Shown piece after piece: positions 7,333 to 13,507 of a stretch of DNA of 14,672 nucleotides. Positions within the stretch are counted from its first letter, which is position 1. Each line of letters begins with the position of its first letter. The position numbers and the translations under genes were made by a program. Location: positions 1 through 14,672 of the forward strand of contig ASPC01000050.1 in assembly GCA_000405345.1 (NCBI GenBank), given 5' to 3'. The notes under the pieces are model-generated. The model saw only the letters and a list, made by a program, of their open reading frames with translations. It made no database searches and was not told the DNA's origin. The stretch comes from Atribacteria bacterium SCGC AAA255-N14. GTDB lineage: Bacteria; Atribacterota; JS1; SB-45; 34-128.

Positions 7333-7581
7333 TTAGTTATTTGTTGAATACCAACCGGGAGGTGGGGTGCATACTCCTGTTGATGAATCACAGATCTGAT
7401 TAATATTTCCGTTAATGGTTAAAATGTTTACATCTTCAATATATTCATCGATATTAATTTCTTTACTGTAAATATTTACATCTTCAATATCTATGAAATA
7501 GGTTACTCCATAAACTAAGGTTACAATAGTTAAGGAAATTAATACCGCTGTGCGAAATATACTTTTTCTGGAAATAATCAT
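7333..7581 (-). CDS. Small membrane-anchored peptide under a c-di-GMP riboswitch (unknown function)
   Basis: An 82-aa protein I do not recognise. Residues 1-6 are short and basic (MIISRK). Residues 8-29 are a hydrophobic segment that could be a signal anchor. The rest is an acidic, Asn/Ile-rich region with IEDVNI twice (32-37 and 48-53, period 16). The C-terminus has two cysteines bracketing six residues (CDSSTGVC, 64-71), then TPPPGWYSTNN. The Cys pair could form a disulfide loop outside the cell. Reality as a gene is supported by the riboswitch just upstream on the same strand, a G5 ribosome-binding sequence 9 nt before the ATG, and a terminator right after the stop. A role in adhesion or surface signalling would fit c-di-GMP control but is inference. 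Confidence 0.65.
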   Translation of the reverse strand: MIISRKSIFRTAVLISLTIVTLVYGVTYFIDIEDVNIYSKEINIDEYIEDVNILTINGNINQICDSSTGVCTPPPGWYSTNN

Positions 7582-7590
7582 TTCAGTTAT

Positions 7591-7614
7591 CCCCCTTTTT
7601 ATTGGGGGCTTTTT
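7591..7614 (-). promoter_or_regulatory. Hairpin overlapping the ribosome binding site of the small peptide gene
   Basis: On the minus strand CCCCC, an 8-nt AT-rich loop and GGGGG form a perfect 5-bp GC stem, and the G run is the likely Shine-Dalgarno sequence of the ATG at 7581. The site may therefore be closed in the folded leader. Read on the plus strand, the same hairpin is followed by CTTTTT and would work as a terminator. Confidence 0.5.
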
Positions 7615-7653
7615 CTATTTAGAAAAGAGAGTATTAACAAAGTGTTTCTAAAT

Positions 7654-7751
7654 AAAAAAAGCCGGTAGTCTGGCGGTCTTGGCACAGAAGCACTTTAGAC
7701 CCATGACTTTGCGTCCTATCCTTTCAGATAGTTTGCCTTTATCAACTTTTT
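7654..7751 (-). ncRNA. Cyclic di-GMP-I (GEMM-I) riboswitch
   Basis: Read on the minus strand, the element has the GEMM-I hallmarks in order: GGCAAAC (7737-7731), the first hairpin CTATCT-GAAA-GGATAG with its GNRA tetraloop (7731-7716), the invariant GACGCAAAG (7715-7707), the second-stem GGGTCTA (7702-7696) closed by AGACC (7679-7675), and the GCCAGACTACC return strand (7674-7664). The base matching Vc2 G20 appears to be G, which favours c-di-GMP over cGAMP; this alignment is from memory. Seven T follow directly (7660-7654), so the expression platform probably acts on termination. It lies about 70 bases upstream of the 82-aa peptide gene on the same strand. Confidence 0.9.
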
Positions 7752-7910
7752 AGTAGTGATTTATTCTTTTTTCAAATTTCTTTTCTCTCTATTTATATTA
7801 TTCCCCAAAAACAACAATTTTAGACAAGATTATTTTATATTATTTCATATAAAAAATTTGTAAAAAAGGAACTTTTTTGCTCAGCAACCCATTTTTTTTA
7901 AAAATTATTC

Positions 7911-7939
7911 TTTACAGGAGAGAAAATTAATGCTATTAT
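7911..7939 (+). promoter_or_regulatory. Sigma70 promoter of rbsK
   Basis: TTTACA (7911-7916) and TATTAT (7934-7939) each match the consensus at 5 of 6 positions with an ideal 17-bp spacer. The adjoining inverted repeat overlaps the -10 and the transcription start, as expected for repressor control. Confidence 0.75.
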
Positions 7940-7966
7940 GAAATCGATATCAGAAAACGATTTCAT
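7938..7966. promoter_or_regulatory. LacI/RbsR-type operator
   Basis: ATGAAATCG (7938-7946) and CGATTTCAT (7958-7966) form a perfect 9-bp inverted repeat. The right part is also a compact GAAA-ACGA-TTTC site (7953-7964), the symmetric A/T-rich-arm, CG-centred style of LacI-family operators such as RbsR. It overlaps the promoter -10 and ends 14 bp before the start codon. No regulator gene is in the window. Confidence 0.6.
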
Positions 7967-7980
7967 AAACAGGAGAAGTT

Positions 7981-8322
7981 ATGGAAAAAGTGCTGGTATT
8001 AGGAAGCATCAATATAGATTTTGTCTCCTTTGTCTCTCGCTACCCTCAACCCGGTGAAACTCTCGTTAGTAATGATTTTGGTATCTTTCAAGGAGGTAAG
8101 GGCGCCAATCAGGCAATCGCCCTGGCCAAGTTAGACGTTTCTACTTTGATGTTAGGCAAAATAGGAAAAGATGCCCTCAGTGATTTTGCCCTTTCCTCAC
8201 TGCAAGAAAACGGAGTAGATACCACCGGAATTTCTAAAAGCCGGAAAAGTTCTACCGGTTCTGCCTCTATCTGGGTCAACGCCCAGGGGACAGACAAAGG
8301 AGGAAAACCGCTTACTGTTTGA
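7981..8322 (+). pseudogene. rbsK: Ribokinase, truncated (N-terminal third only)
   Basis: The first 105 codons are a good PfkB-family ribokinase: LGSINIDFV at 7-15, the family signature GGKGANQA at 38-45, GKIGKDALSDF at 59-69, and STGSASIWVNAQGTD, where the lid region begins. After about 8295 the frame enters antisense permease sequence, adds KGGKPLTV and stops. Full ribokinases are about 300-310 aa, so roughly 200 residues are lost, including the GAGD catalytic/anion-hole motif and the ATP site. Ribokinase phosphorylates ribose to ribose 5-phosphate; this fragment should be inactive. Promoter, operator and ribosome binding site (AGGAGAAG, 7971-7978) are intact, suggesting recent loss or an assembly join. 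Confidence 0.85.
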
Positions 8323-8666
8323 ACTGTTCCTACCATAGTTCTAAATAAAAGGCTGCTTAATCCGAGACCAAATATGTAAACTCCGATTCCGCTGATCCCC
8401 TGCTCGGCTTTTAAGGTAACATTAATAAAGGCAATCAGGAGGCCAAATATTGCCCCGACCACTATTGCCACCAGTAAACCAAGCCAAAGATTACCGGTTT
8501 TAAGAACCGTATAGAAGGCGCTAAAGGCCCCCATAAGCATAACACCATCTACCCCAAGATTTAGGACACCGCTCAACTGCCCTATCGTTTCTCCAATGGA
8601 AGCATAGAGATATGGTGTTGCAAGACGAATTGCAGATTTTACTATCCCGATAATGATTGCTTCCAT
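8109..8666 (-). pseudogene. Nucleoside ABC transporter permease 2 (NupQ-like), truncated
   Basis: From the ATG at 8666 the first about 124 residues are a normal second permease of BMP-linked nucleoside importers (BPD_transp_2 type), including the GETIGQLSGVLNLGVDGVML segment typical of the family and two or three further hydrophobic helices, ending VQTVSGFPPL. Beyond about 8295 the frame runs into the antisense strand of rbsK, giving some 60 foreign residues. Family members are about 300-320 aa, so the C-terminal half with several helices is missing. The start overlaps the stop of the upstream permease by one base (TAATG), showing translational coupling. The product is unlikely to form a working channel. 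Confidence 0.85.
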
Positions 8667-9787
8667 TATTTGTTCTCCTTTTTGTTTTTATTCTGGGAAT
8701 TACTTTCTGTTTTGGTAGTTGGTTCTACCCGTCGAGTCTGGCGACGACGTAGATACTCACTTCCTACTACAAAAATTACAATTAGACCGTTTAAAGCACC
8801 GATCAGCGCAGAAGGCACTTGCACTACTCTTTGCATTTTATTTGCTCCGGTAAGAAGTGCTCCCAATAACAGGGAAGCCGGGATTGTCCCAATAGGATGA
8901 AGCTGGCCAAACAAAGCAGCTACAATCCCGTTAAAGCCCGCACTGCCGGTGAAACCAGACACAGAACCATCGGTAAACAGTCGGTGGTGAATTCCTAACA
9001 CTTCAATTGCTCCGCCTAATCCCACTAAAGCACCGCTTAAAACAAAAGCAATGACCATATATTTCTGCACATTAATTCCGGACGCTCGCGAGGCTTGTAT
9101 ATTCTGCCCAATCATGCGGATACGAAACCCTATTGTCGTCCGCCAGAGAAAAATATATACCAGAACAGCAAAAACAACTGCTATTACTGTTCCAAAATGC
9201 AGGCGGGTAGGAATAAGACGGGGAAGATCAACTACATGGGTTAAACGAGCAGTTTGGGGGATAAAGGAGCCAAGTTCTATCTGGAGCGGGTCCATTATCG
9301 GTCCGCTAAGAAGATAATTCATCCCATAAGCCGCAATATAATTCAGCATGATAGTACTGAGAATTTCGTTTACATTAAAGTAAGCCTTAAGAAATCCGGC
9401 AATTCCTGCCCATATTGCTCCGCTTAAGAGCCCGACGAGTAAAGCAATTATTATCAGCATCCAGCCTGGTAAATTTGGAAAAGTAAGACAAACTATGGTT
9501 GCAGAGAGAGCCCCGGCTACAAGCTGTCCTTCGCCTCCGATGTTTAATACGCCGGCACGAAAAGCAATACAAATTCCTAACCCCACAAAAAGTAAAGGAG
9601 TTGCCTTGACTACGGTGTCTGCTACGGCATTCATGCTCCCAAAAGCACCTTTAAGCAGTGCCTGGTAGGCAATCAGGGGGTTTACTCCGAGAATGGCAAT
9701 CACTATTGCTCCAATTAGTAACGCAAGTAAGAATGCCCCAATGGGGATAATATTCATTAGCATTTCCCGGATATTCCTATGTTTCAT
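8666..9787 (-). CDS. Nucleoside ABC transporter permease 1 (NupP-like)
   Basis: A complete 373-aa permease of the BMP/Nup nucleoside importer family, with about ten hydrophobic helices. The conserved FRAGVLNIGGEGQL lies at 76-89, and NEILSTIMLNYIA, GTIPASLLLGALLTGAN-like and RMIGQN segments follow in family order. The tail is charged and hydrophilic (RRRQTRRVEPTTKTE... to the end), so cytoplasmic. It would pair with the NupQ-like subunit to form the membrane channel served by a double ATPase such as the one at 1-734. The ribosome binding site AAGGTGG lies 4-5 nt before the ATG. Because the partner permease is broken, the importer is probably non-functional unless another copy exists. Confidence 0.9.
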   Translation of the reverse strand: MKHRNIREMLMNIIPIGAFLLALLIGAIVIAILGVNPLIAYQALLKGAFGSMNAVADTVVKATPLLFVGLGICIAFRAGVLNIGGEGQLVAGALSATIVCLTFPNLPGWMLIIIALLVGLLSGAIWAGIAGFLKAYFNVNEILSTIMLNYIAAYGMNYLLSGPIMDPLQIELGSFIPQTARLTHVVDLPRLIPTRLHFGTVIAVVFAVLVYIFLWRTTIGFRIRMIGQNIQASRASGINVQKYMVIAFVLSGALVGLGGAIEVLGIHHRLFTDGSVSGFTGSAGFNGIVAALFGQLHPIGTIPASLLLGALLTGANKMQRVVQVPSALIGALNGLIVIFVVGSEYLRRRQTRRVEPTTKTESNSQNKNKKENK

Positions 9788-9844
9788 TTTACCACCTTTA
9801 TATCTTTTGCTTACGAATTGCGATATATATAGCTATAAGTTTTT

Positions 9845-9874
9845 AAATTAAAAAATGATTAGTCTTTTATTCAA
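9845..9874 (-). promoter_or_regulatory. Candidate promoter of the permease genes
   Basis: On the minus strand TTGAAT (9874-9869) and TAATTT (9850-9845) are 18 bp apart, 58 bp before the permease start. Both hexamers match only moderately. A TATAGCTATA palindrome (9828-9837) lies in the leader. Confidence 0.3.
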
Positions 9875-9916
9875 TAGTAATTATTGCGCCACATTCTTCG
9901 ATTTATTCTTCCTATT

Positions 9917-9934
9917 TGAAATCGGTTATTTCTG
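9917..9934. promoter_or_regulatory. Possible operator with the rbsK half-site
   Basis: TGAAATCG (9917-9924) and ATTTCTG (9928-9934) form GAAAT-N5-ATTTC. The 8-mer TGAAATCG recurs exactly in the rbsK operator (7939-7946, and inverted at 7958-7965), as does CAGAAA. It lies about 130 bp upstream of the permease start, which is far for a simple repressor site. Confidence 0.35.
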
Positions 9935-9981
9935 TTAATTAGTAAAATTTTCATTTTAACCACTCATTTTAAAAGGATATG

Positions 9982-10131
9982 CTATTTCTCGGATTTTCTT
10001 CTGTTTTCACCGGTTCTTCTGTCCCGGCTACTTCTTCGTTCAGGTCCTTTATAATTCGGGTCATTAAATTTTCTGCGGTCTTCTCCTAATCTTCTTTCTT
10101 TTTCGGAACGGCGCTCATCTTTCTTTTCCAT
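9982..10131 (-). CDS. Small highly charged protein (49 aa), unknown function
   Basis: The ATG at 10131 is preceded 9 nt earlier by a perfect AAAGGAGG (10148-10141), and the frame runs 49 codons to TAG. The product is almost entirely Arg, Lys, Glu and Asp with one middle segment, KFNDPNYKGPERRSSRDRR, and no hydrophobic stretch. From memory, GPERRSG.DRR-type tails occur in many bacterial signalling proteins, such as GGDEF or PilZ proteins, but as a free peptide this is not a family I can name. Its composition suggests a disordered, nucleic-acid- or polyanion-binding peptide; that is inference. The strong ribosome binding site is the main support for expression. Confidence 0.6.
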   Translation of the reverse strand: MEKKDERRSEKERRLGEDRRKFNDPNYKGPERRSSRDRRTGENRRKSEK

Positions 10132-10447
10132 AGGATTTTTCCTCCTTTAATTAATTAAATAATTAAATATGGTTTATAATCTGGGTTAATAATCTATTTG
10201 CAGATAATTAAACTGACTCATTGCATCTACCCTTTAAAGTTAATTAATAAATAGTTTTATAAATACTAATATTAAGATACGACAAGGATGAGGAAAAATC
10301 CTTCTTTTTTGAAAGAAAAGTTTTCAGTTATCGGTTTTCGGTTTTTAGATGAAGAGGAAAGGATGGCTTCCCATTCCCCGATCAGGTCGAGGACAGGTTT
10401 CATGGGAATGACACATCATTAATAAATACAGATACAAGATAATTTAG
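10132..10447. other. Intergenic region with repeat-like sequence
   Basis: Apart from the small protein's ribosome binding site at 10141-10148, no gene is seen. AAGGAT (10284-10289) and ATCCTT (10298-10303) form a weak hairpin followed by CTTTTTT. A low-complexity tcggttttcggttttt stretch is at about 10331-10346. CATTCCC (10372-10378) and GGGAATG (10404-10410) flank a GC-richer cccgatcaggtcgagg segment that looks like a dispersed-repeat remnant. Confidence 0.45.
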
Positions 10448-11464
10448 TTAACCGTTAGAGGCAGTAGTGCCTGCATCAAGGTTAACCCATTTTCTCTTCC
10501 TGTCACTGCTGATGAGTGCTTCGATTACATGCATATTCGCCACAGCATCTTCCAGCGGTACCGGGACCTCTCTATCTTCCAGCACTGCCCGGGAAAACAA
10601 ATCTCCCTGAATAGTATACTGGTTACAAACCTCCAGCACCACCTCTTCAATCTTGTTGCCATCTCCATACCATATTTTACAGGGCCGGTCAGACGGGGCA
10701 TTGAAAGGTATTTCGATTTCAATCCGCCCTTTGGTACCAAAAATATTAACCCGCTGGTAAGGTGCTAGCTGGGTAGCACAGGTAAATGTAGAACTACCAC
10801 TGGCAAACTCCAATATACCAGAAGTTAGACGGTCAACTTTCATATTTGGATCTTCTTCCATAATGCCGCAGACCCGCCAGGGCTCAGCCCCAAAGATAAA
10901 CCGCGAAAGCGAAATACAATAACAACCAATATCCATCAGTCCCCCGCCGCCAATATCAGCTTTGTTGCGAATATTATCGGGGTTGGTATTGTAGTAGGAG
11001 AAGAAAGTCTGAATCGTCCTTAATTCGCCGATTTTCCCTTCGGTAACCCGTTGCTTCGCTCGCTGCCACTGCGGATGGTGACGATACATAAATGCTTCCA
11101 TTACCTTTAGGTGTGGAAATTTCCGGGAAGTGTCCAGTAATTTTTTAGCTTCGGCTGCATTCAGGCCAATGGGTTTTTCGCACAAAACATGTTTACCGGC
11201 GTTTAGTGCTTTGATAGCCCAGGATACATGCAGATGATTGGGGAGCGGGATATAAACAGCATCGATGTCGGGGTCGGACAACAGTTCTTCGTAGGAACCA
11301 TAAGCCTTCTTAATACCTAATTGCCTGGCTGCTGCCTGCGCCTTTTCCAATTGGCGCGAAGCAATAGCGGTAATCGTGCAATACTCGCCCAATTGCATAG
11401 CGGGAATCACTGTTTCGGTACCAATTCTGGCGGTGCTCAGGACACCCCATCTAATCTTTTTCAT
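10448..11464 (-). CDS. Gfo/Idh/MocA family NAD(P)-dependent oxidoreductase
   Basis: A 338-aa protein of usual family length. The N-terminal Rossmann domain starts MKKIRWGVLSTARIG, with the dinucleotide-binding GVLSTARIG at 7-15. AVYIPLPNHLH (69-79) and the family-defining EKP at 96-98 follow. The C-terminal domain has GGGGLMDIGCYCI at about 172-184, close to the GGG..DIGCY form of sugar and dihydrodiol dehydrogenases in this family. These enzymes oxidise or reduce sugars, inositols or related cyclic compounds; the exact substrate is not readable. The ATG at 11464 is chosen because AGGAGGG lies 7 nt before it; a longer frame from 11503 covers that site. It lies 53 bp after the diguanylate cyclase on the same strand and may be cotranscribed. 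Confidence 0.88.
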   Translation of the reverse strand: MKKIRWGVLSTARIGTETVIPAMQLGEYCTITAIASRQLEKAQAAARQLGIKKAYGSYEELLSDPDIDAVYIPLPNHLHVSWAIKALNAGKHVLCEKPIGLNAAEAKKLLDTSRKFPHLKVMEAFMYRHHPQWQRAKQRVTEGKIGELRTIQTFFSYYNTNPDNIRNKADIGGGGLMDIGCYCISLSRFIFGAEPWRVCGIMEEDPNMKVDRLTSGILEFASGSSTFTCATQLAPYQRVNIFGTKGRIEIEIPFNAPSDRPCKIWYGDGNKIEEVVLEVCNQYTIQGDLFSRAVLEDREVPVPLEDAVANMHVIEALISSDRKRKWVNLDAGTTASNG

Positions 11465-11517
11465 TTGATTACCCTCCTTCTGTTGATTAAAATATCTTTC
11501 CATATGTGATGAGTTGT

Positions 11518-13251
11518 TTATTTTCCTTCTTTTTTCTTTTTCTTTTCTTCATACATATTCTCATCAGCTATTCTGATAAGTTCTTCTATAGATAGAGGAT
11601 TTGATGGGTCATAAACAGAAAGACCGATGCTGAAATCTATTTCATAGGGTTTTGCCAGTTTCTGATTTAATTTCTTTAAACTTTTATTTAACCTCCCTCT
11701 AATAAAGGAGGCATCATTTAAGGAGTTTTCCAGGAAGATGAGCAAGAATTCATCTCCTCCGATACGGCAGATGATATCCATCTTTCTTAGGGTAGATTGA
11801 AAGAGTTTGGTTGCTTCTTTTAAGACCTCATCTCCTTCTTTATGACCGAAGGTATCGTTGATATGTTTAAAGCCATCTATATCAAGATAGATCAAGAGGA
11901 CAGTAGTTTTCTTTCGCTTAGCTGTCTTAATCTGTTGTTCAAGTAGGCTTAGACCATACCCTCTACTGTAGCACCTGGTAAGGGCATCAAAATGGGCTAA
12001 CTTTTCCAGTTTTCCTTCCATTTTCTTACGTTCAGTGATATCAAAATAGGTACCTATTATCCCTTTTATCTGTCCGCCAATTACTATATTAGAACCGGAT
12101 ATAGAAACCGGGAAACAAGTACCGTCTTTCTTTATTCTAATGCTTTCATAATTAAAATATCCTTCAGACAAGGCTGTATTATCCAGATTTTTTCCTTCTT
12201 CTCTCTTATTCGGGGGATGAATTATTCCATCATTGATATTTTTGCCTTTTATCTCTTCTAAACTATAGCCGAATAGTTCAGTAAAGCGGGGGTTTATGTT
12301 TACGACATTGCTCTTAGAGTTTAAATGGACTAAAGCTTGCGGGCTGTTGTTAAACAGACTGGCAAATTCCTGCTGACTCTTTTGTAAAGTTTCTTCGTAT
12401 TTTTTGCGTTCAGTAATGTCTCTATATATACCGATAGTTCCCTGAATCTTTCCATTAATTATAACTGGAGATGCAGATATAATTACGGGAATTAAAGTGC
12501 CATTTTTATTCTTCCTAATAGTCTCATAGCCAGTAAAACCTTCTAAGGTTAAAGCCTTTCTGGTTAATCTCTTTCCTTCGGCTATCTTATCATCGGGATA
12601 AATCATACCCTCAAGAATGTTTCTGCCCTTAAGCTCATCTAAAGTATAGCCGAATAATTCAGTAAAACGGGGATTTATATTTATAATGCGACCTTCTTTA
12701 TCATGATAAAGGACGGCTTCCGGACTGCTATTAAATAGACTAATAAACATATTTCTTGCTTTCCTAAGTTTTTTCTCTGCTTTTTTACGTTTGGTGATAT
12801 CACGAACATAAGCAATGAGTCTGGGCTTTCCTGCGATATTAATAATCTTTGAGGCGATTTCGGTGGGAAAGATGGTGCCATTTTTCTTTTTGCTTATCCG
12901 GGGTAAAAAAATACCATGGGTCGTTTCCTTGTTGGTAATAACCCTGGGTAATTTCTGCGCAAACGCTTCTGGAACTAAGTCAGCCAAAGTCAGTCCAATC
13001 ATCTCTTCTTTAGTGTACCCATATATCTTTGCTCCAGCAGTATTACATTCAAGTATACGGCCTTCTACTGTCTCTATGAGAACGCCATCAGCAGCCATCT
13101 CTACGAGAATTCTATATTTTTCCTCATTTTCACCTAAAGTTTCTTCTACTTGTCGATGTTTGATCTCCGATTTTTGTAACTCAGTAATTTGTTGGCGCAA
13201 TTCCATTAATTCATTTTGCAGCTGCTCTTTAGTTTTTTCTTTACCTTTCAT
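11518..13251 (-). CDS. PAS-PAS-PAS-GGDEF diguanylate cyclase
   Basis: A 577-aa sensor enzyme that makes cyclic di-GMP from two GTP. Order: a basic coiled coil (about 3-45), PAS1 (43-155), PAS2 (167-282), PAS3 (293-408), each ending in a YxRDITxRK- or YFDITERKK-type PAC motif, then GGDEF (415-572). The active-site motif is GGDEF at 498-502 and the metal/substrate region is YLDIDGFKHINDTFGH at 455-470. An inhibitory RxxD I-site (RKMD, 489-492) lies exactly five residues before GGDEF, so product feedback is expected. No transmembrane segment is seen, so it is probably cytoplasmic and senses small ligands or redox through PAS. DALTRCYSR replaces the more common DxLTGLxNR. PAS2 and PAS3 are near-duplicates. 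The c-di-GMP riboswitch at 7654-7751 is a plausible target. Confidence 0.95.
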   Translation of the reverse strand: MKGKEKTKEQLQNELMELRQQITELQKSEIKHRQVEETLGENEEKYRILVEMAADGVLIETVEGRILECNTAGAKIYGYTKEEMIGLTLADLVPEAFAQKLPRVITNKETTHGIFLPRISKKKNGTIFPTEIASKIINIAGKPRLIAYVRDITKRKKAEKKLRKARNMFISLFNSSPEAVLYHDKEGRIININPRFTELFGYTLDELKGRNILEGMIYPDDKIAEGKRLTRKALTLEGFTGYETIRKNKNGTLIPVIISASPVIINGKIQGTIGIYRDITERKKYEETLQKSQQEFASLFNNSPQALVHLNSKSNVVNINPRFTELFGYSLEEIKGKNINDGIIHPPNKREEGKNLDNTALSEGYFNYESIRIKKDGTCFPVSISGSNIVIGGQIKGIIGTYFDITERKKMEGKLEKLAHFDALTRCYSRGYGLSLLEQQIKTAKRKKTTVLLIYLDIDGFKHINDTFGHKEGDEVLKEATKLFQSTLRKMDIICRIGGDEFLLIFLENSLNDASFIRGRLNKSLKKLNQKLAKPYEIDFSIGLSVYDPSNPLSIEELIRIADENMYEEKKKKKEGK

Positions 13252-13435
13252 ATATTCCGTTTATCCTTTTAGAGACTTATATTTTTTGGCTTTTCTCTAT
13301 CTCTATCTAAAATTATTTGATTAGCAGATTTTGTTTTTATATTGTTAATATTATAATGCCTAAAAATTATATTTATAATATTACGAATTACCTTATTAAA
13401 ATCTAAAAAAAGAAGTCAAAGGGATTAGGTCTAAA

Positions 13436-13507
13436 GATTTGACAGAACTTGCCAGGGGACAACGGTTCTTTGACAAACTTTGATAAACTTTGATAAACTG
13501 ACTAAAA
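13436..13507. repeat. Short tandem repeat and partial inverted repeat
   Basis: Three 10-bp units, tgacaaactt, tgataaactt and tgataaactg, run 13471-13500 just past the cysK stop. Left of them, TTTGACAGAAC and GTTCTTTGACAAA form a partial inverted repeat around ccaggggacaacg. The word ggggac-acggttcttt recalls extragenic repeats linked to REP-associated transposases, but the match is partial. Confidence 0.4.

Larger units (their letters stand above)
7752..7980. other. Divergent regulatory region between riboswitch and ribokinase
   Basis: This AT-rich region separates the leftward riboswitch transcript from rightward rbsK. I see no gene in it. The rbsK promoter and operator occupy its right end. 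No clearly spaced -35/-10 pair for the leftward transcript stood out, although an ATATTA (7795-7800) could be its -10 read on the minus strand. Confidence 0.5.

Noticed and set aside
12815..13324. 169-aa plus-strand frame over the cyclase N-terminus
   Set aside because: Antisense shadow of conserved PAS sequence without a ribosome binding site.
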